Assembly: GCF_017874315.1 (NCBI RefSeq)
Contig: NZ_JAGGLG010000019.1
Location: 1 to 64,000, forward strand
Source: Symbiobacterium terraclitae
GTDB lineage: Bacteria; Bacillota; Sulfobacillia; Symbiobacteriales; Symbiobacteriaceae
Direction of reading: 5' to 3'
DNA: 64,000 nt
Positions 1 to 10,513 of the stretch are shown here, piece after piece (the stretch's first letter is position 1; each line of letters opens with the position of its first letter). Under the pieces are notes generated by a model. It did not search any database, was not told the DNA's origin, and saw only the letters and a list, made by a program, of their open reading frames with translations. Both the position numbers and the translations under genes were made by a program.

Positions 1-40
1 TCCATTGTAACAGAAGGGCGGCTTCTTTTGTATTTAGACA

Positions 41-95
41 AAAAGAAAAGGGGGCTGTCCCTAAGTCATCCTCGATGACTTTTGGGACAGCCCCC
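41..95 (-). terminator. Strong intrinsic terminator or IS-end-like hairpin
   Basis: Two 12-base arms, GGGGGCTGTCCC at 50-61 and its complement at 84-95, enclose a second dyad (AAGTCAT at 63-69, ATGACTT at 75-81). On the minus strand the stem is followed by a T-rich run (complement of 41-49), as in a rho-independent terminator. The two arms read inward are almost the same 20-base sequence, and that sequence resembles terminal repeats of IS1182-like elements as I remember them, so a remnant of two facing IS ends is an alternative. No transposase is visible inside the window. Confidence 0.65.
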
Positions 96-190
96 ACTTA
101 AAAAGGGGAGCCAGCGTCCCGTGGGGGGAGGACGCTGGCTACGGCAAAGGGGAGGGTTGTCCTCAACCCGTGGGGGCAGGCTGAGGACCG
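96..190 (-). ncRNA. Candidate small RNA with two C-rich hairpin loops
   Basis: Just before the terminator on the minus strand are two further hairpins. One has arms AGCCAGCGTCC (109-119) and its complement (130-140). The other joins 159-165 with 182-188. Read on the minus strand, both loops carry nearly the same C-rich stretch ending in CCCCCACGGG. C-rich loops before a terminator are typical of Gram-positive regulatory RNAs that bind Shine-Dalgarno sequences. No promoter was identified, so this is an inference from structure only. It could also be the 3' end of an unidentified transcript. Confidence 0.3.
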
Positions 191-438
191 GAACAAAGGA
201 GGGTGAGCGGTGGGTGATCCTCGGGTCGACCGACTGCGTTTCTTGGCAGGTATAGGCTTCGACGAATGCTGCGACATCGGGGTCTGATTGGGGGATCAAA
301 CCGCTGGATGTAGATCCAACCGACCCAAGTGATCGCCTACGTGCAGAGCATAACAAAGCTCCTGGAAATCGAACATCCATCCTTAGCACTCAAATAGTCT
401 AGCGCAAGTACTACGCTATTCGGCCGAGCATCGTCCCT
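191..438. other. Stretch without a convincing gene
   Basis: No convincing gene was found. The base composition is lower in GC than its surroundings. On the minus strand a 26-codon frame (376-296, beginning MFDFQELC and ending LHPAV) has AAGGA only three bases before its ATG, which is too close for a normal ribosome binding site. A longer overlapping minus-strand frame is arginine- and serine-rich and does not resemble a known protein. The end of the DUF457 gene lies at 439. Confidence 0.4.
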
Positions 439-1479
439 TCAGTGCTCCAGGGGGTCCCAGCGACCGGCCTCCTGCCGGAGGCGGCGCAGGAGCAGCGCGG
501 GCCCCGGTGCGGCATCGGTCCTGCGCCCGAGCCCCTCGTCCACGAGGTTCAGTTCCGCGTCCAGCCACGCGTACGCCGTGAAGGGGGAGAAGCCGTCAAC
601 CTCGTAGCGCATGTCGGACCAGCGCACCTCCCAGAGGCCGTCCCGCCACGCCACCTCCACACGGGGGCGCCGGGTCCAGCTGGCAAAGGCGGTGACCGTC
701 GCCGCCTTGAGGGACGCCAGCACCACCTGGTCATACTGGTTCGCGGCCCGCTGCGGCCGGCTGACGCGGCCCGGCCAGACCCAGACCATACCCGTCAGGA
801 AGCCGCCGGGCTGCTGGACCACGTAGCGCCAGGCGTTGAGGGAAAGCAGCGTCGGGTGGACGGTCACCACCTGCAGCGCCCAGCCCACGCCGCACCCGAC
901 GGCCTCTCCGCAGTCCGCCGGGGGCCTGAGGTACTCGACCACCAGGGCCCTGGCACGGCGGTGCAGCAGGAAGCGGAGCAGCCCGTAGAACCCCAGCGCC
1001 AGCCAGACGCTCCCGAACACGACTGGCCGCCCCGCCGGGAGCAGCGCGTGCGCGAGCCACCCCGCGCCGACGATGGCCAGGATGCCCAGGTCGACGATCG
1101 GGATGAGGTCGAAGGCGATGCGGCGGGGGGAGAACGGCCACAGGCCCTGCGTGCCGTAGTCGTTGCCGAAGTCGAACAGCACGTGCGAGAGCGTGCCCAG
1201 CAGCGCCGCTCCGAAGAGCGGCCCGAGCGGGGCACCGGGGTGCAGCAGCTTCATCCCGGCCGCGATGAGCGCAGCCTGCAGTGGCAGCGTCGCCAACCCG
1301 TGGGTGGGACCGCGGTGTGCGCGCAGGTAGCCCACTCGACCGCGCACGAACTGCACCACGATGTCGATGTCGGGCGACTCGGCGCCGAGGACCGCGCTCC
1401 AGCAGACGGCCGCGTGGGTGCCCTCGGGGAAGAGCCCCGCCACCGCCGACCCGATGACGGCGTGCGATACGGGATCCAC
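439..1479 (-). CDS. DUF457 family membrane-bound metal-dependent hydrolase (YdjM/YfhP-like)
   Basis: The 346-residue protein belongs to the DUF457 family of polytopic membrane proteins described as metal-dependent hydrolases; the substrate is unknown. Conserved family features are visible: the N-terminal DPVSHAVIG, a DID motif near residue 38, HRGPTHG near 56, and a second His/Asp cluster (SHVLFDFGNDYG) near 100. Several hydrophobic segments in the first 170 residues are followed by a soluble C-terminal half. The start is a GTG preceded by AAGGGGGTG. It is the last gene of a probable Nudix-ymfF-ymfH-DUF457 run, 26 bases after ymfH. The family is clear; the function is not. Confidence 0.8.
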   Translation of the reverse strand: MDPVSHAVIGSAVAGLFPEGTHAAVCWSAVLGAESPDIDIVVQFVRGRVGYLRAHRGPTHGLATLPLQAALIAAGMKLLHPGAPLGPLFGAALLGTLSHVLFDFGNDYGTQGLWPFSPRRIAFDLIPIVDLGILAIVGAGWLAHALLPAGRPVVFGSVWLALGFYGLLRFLLHRRARALVVEYLRPPADCGEAVGCGVGWALQVVTVHPTLLSLNAWRYVVQQPGGFLTGMVWVWPGRVSRPQRAANQYDQVVLASLKAATVTAFASWTRRPRVEVAWRDGLWEVRWSDMRYEVDGFSPFTAYAWLDAELNLVDEGLGRRTDAAPGPALLLRRLRQEAGRWDPLEH

Positions 1480-1505
1480 CGCAACACCCCCTTGCCGGCA
1501 GCTGC

Positions 1506-2792
1506 CTAGCGCCTGGGGTAGATGATCGAGGCCGCGGCCAGCGCCGGGTCGAAGTGGCTGCGCAGCCGCTCGTTCGCGGCCTCCACCGTGAGCGACTGCA
1601 GGGTGGGGAGCAGGTCGAACAGGCCGATCTGCTTGAAGAACCCGTCGATGAACAGGTAGGCTGCGCCCTCCAGGTCGTTCATCAGGTTGATCACGCGGCC
1701 GATCAGCTTCCGCCGCGCTCGCTCGAAGTCGGCCTCCGCCAGCCCCTGCTGCTGGGCCTCCTGGAAGCCGGCCAGCAGCCGGGCCTCCAGCTCGGACGGA
1801 TCGTGGGTCGGGCCGGTGAGGTAGGTATGACCGAAGCTCACCTCGGGAACGTGCTCGAAACCGAACCGCTGGTCGATCAGTCCGGACTCGTAAAGGTGCG
1901 TGTAGAGCGGGGAGCCCCGCCCGATGACCACGTCAAGGAGCAGCGAGGTGAGCAGGTCGCGCTCGAGCAGCGCCCGGCCGGTGAGCCCCACCTCCCTCTC
2001 CTTGAACCCGAGCCGCAGGATCGGCTGACTCACCACCAGCTCCTGCATCCGCCGCCGCTCGTTGATGACGGGCGGCTCCTCGGGCAGGATTCGCTGGATG
2101 GCTGGCTGCGCCGGGTATTCGCGGCCGGCGAAGGACGCCCGGACGCGCTCCACCACCTCCGTCGGGTTCAGGTCGCCCGCCACGAAGAGCACCATGTTCG
2201 ACGGGTGGTAGAAGATGCGGTGGCAGACATACAGCAGGTCCTTGTCGATCCTGCGGATCGACTCGACGGTGCCCGCGATGTCGATGCGCACCGGATGGCG
2301 CACGTAGAGCGCCTCCAGCAGGTTGGCCGAAGAGCGCCATCCCGGGTCGTCGAGGTACATCCGGATCTCCTGCTCGATGATCCCCTGCTCCTTGGCCACC
2401 GTCTCGGCGGTGAAGTAGGGTTCCTGCACGAACTCCAGCAGCAGGTCGAGGCACGCCTCGAACTGGCTGGTCGTGGTGAAGTAGTAAACGGTGTGGGTGA
2501 ATGTGGTGTAGGCGTTGGCCTCGGCGCCGAGCTCCGAGAACCGGTCCGCCACGTTGCCCTCCGGGCTCTCGAAGAGCTTGTGCTCCAGGAAGTGGGCGAT
2601 GCCGTCGGGCACATGCACGGCCTTGCCGGTCTGGGGATTGACGAACCGGCTGTCGATCGAGCCGTACTGCACCGCCACGCGCGCGGTCATCTGCCGGTAG
2701 CCTGGCTTTACGAGCACAGCCACCGTCAGCCCGTTCTCCAGCCGCTCCGTGAAGAGCTCATCCCGCAGCATCGGGTCAAACTGCCGCTCCAT
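1506..2792 (-). CDS. ymfH: M16 family zinc peptidase, catalytic partner (YmfH-like)
   Basis: This 428-residue insulinase-family peptidase carries the inverted zinc motif HFLEH at residues 67-71, with the usual acidic residues downstream, so it should be the active half of the pair. The family folds as two M16 halves forming a closed chamber that degrades or trims peptides; the B. subtilis homologue is cytoplasmic and its substrate is not settled. The ATG follows a G-rich ribosome binding site that overlaps the end of the partner gene upstream, and the three-base gap implies translational coupling. The length is normal for YmfH. Confidence 0.88.
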   Translation of the reverse strand: MERQFDPMLRDELFTERLENGLTVAVLVKPGYRQMTARVAVQYGSIDSRFVNPQTGKAVHVPDGIAHFLEHKLFESPEGNVADRFSELGAEANAYTTFTHTVYYFTTTSQFEACLDLLLEFVQEPYFTAETVAKEQGIIEQEIRMYLDDPGWRSSANLLEALYVRHPVRIDIAGTVESIRRIDKDLLYVCHRIFYHPSNMVLFVAGDLNPTEVVERVRASFAGREYPAQPAIQRILPEEPPVINERRRMQELVVSQPILRLGFKEREVGLTGRALLERDLLTSLLLDVVIGRGSPLYTHLYESGLIDQRFGFEHVPEVSFGHTYLTGPTHDPSELEARLLAGFQEAQQQGLAEADFERARRKLIGRVINLMNDLEGAAYLFIDGFFKQIGLFDLLPTLQSLTVEAANERLRSHFDPALAAASIIYPRR

Positions 2793-2795
2793 GAC

Positions 2796-4079
2796 CTACG
2801 CCCCCCCTTCCCGCCGCGTGAGCATGTACACGGTGTCCGGCGTGAAGTGGCGGGCCGCCTCGGCCACCTGCTCACGGGTGACCCGGCGGTAGAGGGCCAC
2901 CCGGTCGTCGATGGAGAGATCCCGTCCGGAGAAGACCTGGTCCACGGCCAGCTCCGCCATGGCCCCGGGGCTGTCGGCGGCGCTCAGCATGTCGTTGACC
3001 AGGGTGGCGATGGTCGTCTCCATCTCGGCGTCGGAGACCGCCCCCTCCTGCACCGCCCGGAGCTGCTCGAGCATGATGGCCTTGCACCGCTCCGCGTCGG
3101 CAAACTCGACCCCGGCGTACATGTAGCCGATCCCCTTCACCGTCTCGATGGAGGAGTAGGCGAAGTAGGCCAGCGAGTTCTTCTCCCGCACCTCCTGGAA
3201 GAGCTTCGAGTGCGAGAAGCCGCCCAGCACCCCGTTGGCGACCAGCATCGGGAAGTAGAGCTCATCCCGCAGCGTGATGCCGGTGCGGAAGCCGATCACC
3301 ACCACGCCCTGGTTCACGTCCAGCCGGTCCACCACGTCCTTCACCGCGCGGTCCGGGCCCCGCTTCACCACGGTGTCGGGGAACCGGCGCGGACCGGCCG
3401 GCAGCGGCAGCCGCCGGGCCACCTCTTCCCGCAGGCCGGCGGGGTCCACGTCGCCAAGGACGAAGATGTCCACCGGCGCCTCGGTCAGCACGCGCCGGTG
3501 GTGGGCCAGGAGCGAGGCAGGCGTCACCCCCTCCAGGTCCTCCACCCGCCCGAGCCGGTGCAGGGCGAAAGCCTCCCCCTCGCACATGGCCGCGGTGCAG
3601 CGGACCATCGCGTAGCGCCGCTTGTCGTTGATCAGCCCCTCGATCATCTGCCGGAGGTTGGTACGCTCCTGATCCACATACTCCGGCTTGAAGCCGTCGC
3701 CCACCAGCAGCGGGCGGGTGATGATGCCGCCCAGCACGTCCAGCGCCTGCGGCAGCAGCCCCTGCGCCCCGGGCACGTGCTTCTCGCCGGCGACCTCCAT
3801 CTGGAAGACGATCGACTGCACCTCACCCCGGCGCGCCACATCCACGCCGAAGGACGCCCCGTACAGCTCGTCGAGGTGGCGGGACAGTTCGGCGGTGGTG
3901 GGGAAGTCGGCCGAGGCGCGCGCCAGCACCATCGGGAGGAGAGCGTTGTAGGTGACGGTCACCGGCTCCAGCGGCATATGGAAGTAGACGTAAATCGTAG
4001 TGGTCTTGAACTTCGTCGTGGGCTGTACGTAGAGGTTCACCCCCTCACTGAGGGGGAAGCGGGTGAAGCGATCGCCCAA
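2796..4079 (-). CDS. ymfF: M16 family peptidase-like protein, inactive partner (YmfF-like)
   Basis: The 427-residue protein has the M16 fold, but no HXXEH zinc motif is present in its N-terminal half. The C-terminal half keeps the family's Arg/Tyr segment (REKNSLAYFAYS). It most likely pairs with the zinc-containing protein encoded immediately downstream, like the two subunits of mitochondrial processing peptidase. The start is TTG, placed eight bases after GGAGGG. Gene order (YmfF then YmfH) matches B. subtilis. The substrate is unknown. Confidence 0.85.
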   Translation of the reverse strand: MGDRFTRFPLSEGVNLYVQPTTKFKTTTIYVYFHMPLEPVTVTYNALLPMVLARASADFPTTAELSRHLDELYGASFGVDVARRGEVQSIVFQMEVAGEKHVPGAQGLLPQALDVLGGIITRPLLVGDGFKPEYVDQERTNLRQMIEGLINDKRRYAMVRCTAAMCEGEAFALHRLGRVEDLEGVTPASLLAHHRRVLTEAPVDIFVLGDVDPAGLREEVARRLPLPAGPRRFPDTVVKRGPDRAVKDVVDRLDVNQGVVVIGFRTGITLRDELYFPMLVANGVLGGFSHSKLFQEVREKNSLAYFAYSSIETVKGIGYMYAGVEFADAERCKAIMLEQLRAVQEGAVSDAEMETTIATLVNDMLSAADSPGAMAELAVDQVFSGRDLSIDDRVALYRRVTREQVAEAARHFTPDTVYMLTRREGGA

Positions 4080-4108
4080 ACGGAAAACCCTCCTTCCACA
4101 GTGCTAGT

Positions 4109-4549
4109 CTACCCCGCATCCCGGCAGCTCCGCACACCGGCCCACGCCAGGCACCACTCCACGGCGTCGGTGACCGGCAGCCCGGAGAGCTCGGCCAGGG
4201 GCACCCAGCGCGCCTCGGCTGCGTCGTCAGAGGGCGTCAGCGCGCCTCCGGCCGGCCGCGCGAGAAAGTACTGCACCACGTAGTGGTAGCGTACCCGGCC
4301 GGACTCGTCCCGGTCGATCGCGTCGCGGTAGCCCAGGTACCGCTCGATGGTGACGTCCAGTCCCGTCTCCTCCCGCACCTCGCGCAGCAGCGCCTGTTCC
4401 ACGGTCTCCCCCAGTTCGACGCGGCCCCCGGGCAGCCCCCAGTAACCCCGGAGAGGCGGGTTCGCCCGCAGCACCAGAAGCACCTGCTGCCCGTCCATGA
4501 TGAGGGCGTGGCACGACGGCATCGGGTATCCGGCATATGCTCGGCCCAT
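4109..4549 (-). CDS. Nudix hydrolase
   Basis: This 146-residue single-domain Nudix hydrolase shows a complete Nudix box near residues 40-62, from GGRVELGETVEQ to REVREETGLDV. Such enzymes cleave a nucleoside diphosphate linked to another moiety, with Mg bound by the box glutamates; the specificity cannot be read from the sequence. The ATG at 4549 was chosen because AGGGAGTG lies six bases upstream, whereas the in-frame GTG at 4558 sits inside that ribosome binding site. It heads the short operon with the two M16 genes, starting 30 bases before ymfF. The ftsH terminator lies directly upstream. Confidence 0.88.
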   Translation of the reverse strand: MGRAYAGYPMPSCHALIMDGQQVLLVLRANPPLRGYWGLPGGRVELGETVEQALLREVREETGLDVTIERYLGYRDAIDRDESGRVRYHYVVQYFLARPAGGALTPSDDAAEARWVPLAELSGLPVTDAVEWCLAWAGVRSCRDAG

Positions 4550-4566
4550 CTGCTTCACTCCCTGTG

Positions 4567-4593
4567 AAAAACCCCCGCCGCTAAGGGCGGGGG
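4567..4593 (-). terminator. Intrinsic terminator of ftsH
   Basis: On the minus strand CCCCCGCC (complement of 4586-4593) pairs with GGCGGGGG (complement of 4572-4579) across a short loop and is followed by five T residues (complement of 4567-4571). It lies 14 bases beyond the ftsH stop codon, giving a textbook rho-independent terminator. Confidence 0.9.
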
Positions 4594-4606
4594 GGTGAAT
4601 CGCCGA

Positions 4607-6487
<1,881 letters not shown>

Positions 6488-6588
6488 GTCTGCCAGGCCC
6501 CTCCTTCCACAAAGGGCAGTCGCGACAGGGCGCAGAGAGATACTTCTTCACTGTTTGAGTCGGCCGCGAGGCGGCAAAAGATACTTGC

Positions 6589-8073
6589 TCAGTGTACCAT
6601 ATTTGACGGCCCGGAGCAACCTGAGGCGCCCGCCGTTCCGGCGCCCATCGGCCCCTCCGGGGCGCTGCGCAGCACGACGCGGAGCACCGTGCGCGTCTCT
6701 GCGTCCGGGCGGAACCGGCGGTCCCGCCTCACTCCCGGCACCCAGACGACCGCGTCTCCGGCGACCAGGAGCGGGAGGCGATCGCGCCGGGCCCTGGGCA
6801 CCTTCGCATCTACAAGGATATCCTGAAGCTTCTTGGAGCCTTCCATTCCCACGGGCCAGAGCCGGTCCCCCGGCTGCCGCAGGCGGATCGCCAGCCTCCC
6901 GGGCAGCCGGTCGCGGTCAAGCCAGGCTTCATCCGGAGGCTCCGCACCCGCCACGGCCGCGGCGGGCACAACCTCCGTGTACACGCGCAGGCCCAGCTCC
7001 GGAATTCGCGTCTCCCCCCCGAGGACCAGCTGCCACTGCCCGTCCCGGGGCGTGCTCTCCCCGACGGTCCTGGCAAAGCGGCAGCGCCCGTACTCCACGG
7101 TCAGGCACACCCCCTGCGGCAGGTCCAGCCTGTGGCTGCCGTCCGTCCGCCCGGCCAGCTCCAGCACCCGGTTCACCGCCGGGAGCCCGGGCGCATATTC
7201 CGCGCCCGCCACGCGCTGGACCGCCATCCGGACGACCCTGCGCGCGAGCGCCGGCGGTTCCTGCACCAGCCGCGGACCGTCCAGCTCGACGGCGAGCTCC
7301 CCGGACGGCGTCCGCTCCTCGCGCCAGCCGCAGCGAGCACGCGCCTGCTGCGCCAGGTCCGCGAGCAGGCGGTCCTCCTCACGCAGCAGCTCTGCCATCT
7401 GGGCAAGGTGATCCACCACGGCCTCGTCGTAACGCTCGGCCAGCAGCGGCAGCAGCTCGTGCCGGATCCGGTTCCGCAGGAAGTCCTGCTGTAGATTGGA
7501 CGCATCGAGGCGGGGTGCGAGTTTGTGTGCGCGGCAGTACTCCTCGATTTCCGCGCGCGTACACGTCAGCAGCGGACGGATGATGACGAGGCCGCCCTCC
7601 TCCCGCACCGGCGGGATCCCGGCAAGACCCGTCGAACCGCTGCCCCGCAGCATCCGCATCAGCACGGTCTCGGCCTGGTCGTTGCGGCTGTGGCCCGTCG
7701 CCACCCGCTGTGCGCCGATGGCGGCGGCCAGCCGGCGGATCTCGGCGTAGCGCCTCCGCCGGGCGTTGGCCTCGAGGGAGCCGGGCTCCCGCTCCAGCTC
7801 CCCGGCCTTCAGGGCGACCGTCGTCAGGGGCAGGGACAGGCTTCGGGCCAACTCGGCGACGTAGGCAGCGTCGGCGCGGGAGGCCGCGCCGCGCAGGGCG
7901 TGGTCCATGTGAAACAGGTGCAGCGAGAGCCCCCACTCCGGGGCCAGGCGGTGCAGCAGGTGGGCGAGCGCGACCGAGTCCGGGCCGCCGGAGACGGCCA
8001 CGATCACCCGGTCCCCGGGCAGCACCATCTGATGCCGCACCAGTTCGGCGCGCACCCTCTCCAGGAGCGGCAC
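6589..8073 (-). CDS. tilS: tRNA(Ile)-lysidine synthase
   Basis: TilS attaches lysine to C34 of the CAU-anticodon tRNA-Ile, changing its codon recognition from AUG to AUA. The PP-loop signature SGGPDS is at residues 28-33 and is followed by the N-type ATP pyrophosphatase domain. The remainder fits the substrate-binding and C-terminal TilS domains, and 494 residues is in the normal range. The GTG start has GGGGGGTGACG just upstream. It sits between spoIIE and ftsH in the conserved Firmicute order. Confidence 0.93.
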   Translation of the reverse strand: MPLLERVRAELVRHQMVLPGDRVIVAVSGGPDSVALAHLLHRLAPEWGLSLHLFHMDHALRGAASRADAAYVAELARSLSLPLTTVALKAGELEREPGSLEANARRRRYAEIRRLAAAIGAQRVATGHSRNDQAETVLMRMLRGSGSTGLAGIPPVREEGGLVIIRPLLTCTRAEIEEYCRAHKLAPRLDASNLQQDFLRNRIRHELLPLLAERYDEAVVDHLAQMAELLREEDRLLADLAQQARARCGWREERTPSGELAVELDGPRLVQEPPALARRVVRMAVQRVAGAEYAPGLPAVNRVLELAGRTDGSHRLDLPQGVCLTVEYGRCRFARTVGESTPRDGQWQLVLGGETRIPELGLRVYTEVVPAAAVAGAEPPDEAWLDRDRLPGRLAIRLRQPGDRLWPVGMEGSKKLQDILVDAKVPRARRDRLPLLVAGDAVVWVPGVRRDRRFRPDAETRTVLRVVLRSAPEGPMGAGTAGASGCSGPSNMVH

Positions 8074-8092
8074 GGCGTCACCCCCCCCAAGC

Positions 8093-8139
8093 GAATCCCC
8101 GGCAGTGCCGAGTCGCGTTTCGACACTGGCCGGGGATTC
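8093..8139 (-). terminator. Inverted repeat between spoIIE and tilS, probable terminator
   Basis: GAATCCCCGG (8093-8102) pairs with its complement at 8130-8139, and the inner AGTG (8104-8107) can pair with CACT (8124-8127). It lies 25 bases after the spoIIE stop and ends close to the tilS ribosome binding site. There is no clear T run, so termination may be weak. Confidence 0.5.
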
Positions 8140-8164
8140 CCTTCCTCACCGGCACCGCATAGCA

Positions 8165-10480
8165 TTAGCGCCTGCGGCCCCGCTCACCCCTGTCCTCCTT
8201 CCGCTGGGGCTTCATGCGCGGCGCGGGCTGCGCGGGGACCCATTCGCCGGTCACCCTGGGTCGCGGCCGCTCGTCGCCCCCGTGGCCGTCCACCTGATCC
8301 ACCCGGGCGACGACCACCGTGAGGTCGTCCTCCGGCGCAGGCGTCAGGTCGAGCGCACGCGCCAGCAGCCGCTCCGCCAGCTCTTCCGGATCCGCCGTCT
8401 GCTCGCGCCCGAGGTGCTCCAGGACCCAGCGCTCCTTGTCCGCCTCGTCCCTGGCCACGTCGAGGATGCCATCGCTCACCATGACGATGATGTCGCCGTC
8501 GCGCAGGTTCCGGAACTCGGGCTCCACCTCGATCTCGGTGACGATGCCGACGGGTACGGACGGCATCTTCACCAGGGTGACGTCGTTGCCCCGCTTCAGG
8601 AAGCTGGGGGCGGCGCCGACCTTGACGAACTCGGCGCGCCCCGTGGTCAGGTCGAGCACCGCAAGGTCCACGGTGGCGAAGCTGTCGCCGGGGCCGCGCA
8701 GCAGCAGGACGGAGTTGACGGTCCTGACGGCCACCTCCGTGTTGAACCCGGCGTCGAGGAGCTGCTGCAGCAGCTTGACGGTCTCGCCGGACTGCACCGC
8801 CGCCTCGCGGCCGACGCCCATGCCGTCGCTCAGGGCCAGCAGAAAGCGGCCCCGGGAGAGCGGGCCCGTCACGGCCGAGTCGCCCGAGATGTGGCCGCCC
8901 CGCTTGGGCATGCGGGCCACGGCCGCCGTCGCCCGGAAGACGGCTGTCAGACCCTGGTGGTTCCGGCTGCCCGCCTCCACCTCGTCGGCCATGCGGTCCA
9001 GCATCCGGGCGACGTTCTGCACGTACTCTCCGGCGATTGCCCTGCCCTCCTCCAGTTTCCGCGTGAGGGCACGGCCGGACCGCTCCAGGTCGTGGACGTG
9101 GTTGAGCGTCACGACGATCTGCTCGGGGTGGATGCACCTCGCCTCCAGCTGCTCCGGAAGCGGCGCCATGGGCAGCGTCCCCTCGTTCTCGATCTGCTCC
9201 CACAGTCCCTCAAAGAGCCGCCGCGACTCCTCTGGCTCCTTCTGCCAGCACTGCGCATACAGCGAGCACGAGTGGCACACCGTCTCCACCACCTGGCGGA
9301 ACCGGGTTTCGGGCTCCTGCGCGGCGCCGGCGCTCACGGCGGCCACCTGCGTGTACGTGCGCTGGATTTCCTTCAGGACCTGTGCCATGGCCCGCAGCTG
9401 GTCCCGTGCGCCGGCCACCACCGCGTCCTCCCTGTCCTGCCCCGCCGGCGGGTTCTGCGCCCGCGGGCGGACGCTGACGGCCCCGGACAGGCGGGAGATC
9501 CAACGGGACGGGATGATCCAGAACAGAACCGTGGCGGCGACGGCGGAGAGGGCCATCGACTCCAGCACGGCGCCCTGGCCCTGGGTTGCCATCGTGTACG
9601 AGAGGAAGCCCAGCATGTAGGAGAGGCCGACGCCCGGCTTCCTCAGCTCCCGGAACGAGCCGCCCAGGAACCCTGCGATGACGTAGGCCATTGCGTGGCT
9701 CTCGGTGAGCGCGGGGTTCAGCCATGCTCCGGCGGCCGGAGGGCTGGCGAGCACCGAGAGGAACGACGACATGCCGATGACGGCCCCGGCCGCGGCGCCC
9801 CACCCCAGGCCGCCGGCCTGGGCGAACAGCATCACGGCCAGACCGGCCGCGGTCGCGTGCAGGGAGACCCGCCCCCAGAGGGTGAGGTCCTGCAGGCCGG
9901 TGAACGCCGCCGCCAGGAGGATGATGGCGGGAATGGGCAGGTCGGCGGTGAGTCCCTCCGGATAGCGGGGCTGCGTCAGCTCCTCGACGGCGAGGGTGAA
10001 GATGAGGGCCAGCACACCCGTAAGGCCTGCCCAGAAGGTGAGCTGTATCCAGTCCGCCGCGGGGTTCTGCAGCACCCCCTGAACCGCCGCCGCGACAGAG
10101 CCCACCAGGGCCGCGACCAGGGCGGCGTAGCGGGCCTGAAGCCGGGAGAGACCTCCCAGCGCGTGCACCACGCCGAGGGCGGCCGCGGAGGCCGCGAACG
10201 CCGGAAGCGGCTGGACGGTGGCGGCGCCGCCCATGACCGCCAGCGCCACGGGAACCCCGGCCGCGCTGCTGAAGCCGGCGGCGCGCACGGCCATGTAGAA
10301 GGCAATCCCGAAGGGAGCCACCGGGTCGAAGGGCTGCGCCCTGCCCATGAGGAATCCGAGGCAGATGCCGGCGTAGAACAGAGGGTGCCACGCCCAGGCC
10401 ATCCGGGAGACGAACCAAGACCCCAGGCGCCTCCACCGGTTCGGCCCCGGCTCCCTGCGGTCGGAGGGCTTCGCTGGCAC
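8165..10480 (-). CDS. spoIIE: Stage II sporulation protein E, PP2C-type phosphatase
   Basis: SpoIIE sits at the asymmetric septum and dephosphorylates SpoIIAA, releasing sigma-F in the forespore. The 771-residue product has an N-terminal block of about ten membrane segments (residues about 25-330), a central region and a C-terminal PP2C domain with the metal-binding aspartates in LSDGMGVG and VSDGILD. The start chosen is the GTG at 10480, preceded by GGGGGTG. The frame stays open upstream, but that extension would run through the tRNA gene and does not look like protein. A Spo0A-type promoter lies directly upstream. The gene proves the organism can make endospores or descends from one that could. 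Confidence 0.95.
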   Translation of the reverse strand: MPAKPSDRREPGPNRWRRLGSWFVSRMAWAWHPLFYAGICLGFLMGRAQPFDPVAPFGIAFYMAVRAAGFSSAAGVPVALAVMGGAATVQPLPAFAASAAALGVVHALGGLSRLQARYAALVAALVGSVAAAVQGVLQNPAADWIQLTFWAGLTGVLALIFTLAVEELTQPRYPEGLTADLPIPAIILLAAAFTGLQDLTLWGRVSLHATAAGLAVMLFAQAGGLGWGAAAGAVIGMSSFLSVLASPPAAGAWLNPALTESHAMAYVIAGFLGGSFRELRKPGVGLSYMLGFLSYTMATQGQGAVLESMALSAVAATVLFWIIPSRWISRLSGAVSVRPRAQNPPAGQDREDAVVAGARDQLRAMAQVLKEIQRTYTQVAAVSAGAAQEPETRFRQVVETVCHSCSLYAQCWQKEPEESRRLFEGLWEQIENEGTLPMAPLPEQLEARCIHPEQIVVTLNHVHDLERSGRALTRKLEEGRAIAGEYVQNVARMLDRMADEVEAGSRNHQGLTAVFRATAAVARMPKRGGHISGDSAVTGPLSRGRFLLALSDGMGVGREAAVQSGETVKLLQQLLDAGFNTEVAVRTVNSVLLLRGPGDSFATVDLAVLDLTTGRAEFVKVGAAPSFLKRGNDVTLVKMPSVPVGIVTEIEVEPEFRNLRDGDIIVMVSDGILDVARDEADKERWVLEHLGREQTADPEELAERLLARALDLTPAPEDDLTVVVARVDQVDGHGGDERPRPRVTGEWVPAQPAPRMKPQRKEDRGERGRRR

Positions 10481-10513
10481 GCCACCACCCCCAGCGAGAG
10501 ATTCGCAGCACCG

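Noticed and set aside
66-389. 107-codon minus-strand frame at the left edge
   Set aside because: It runs through several hairpins and into the terminator, and its sequence is Ser/Arg/Pro-rich without family resemblance.
1554-4283. A 909-codon plus-strand open frame
   Set aside because: It lies opposite the M16 genes, has His/Gln/Val-rich composition typical of antisense frames in GC-rich DNA, and resembles no protein.
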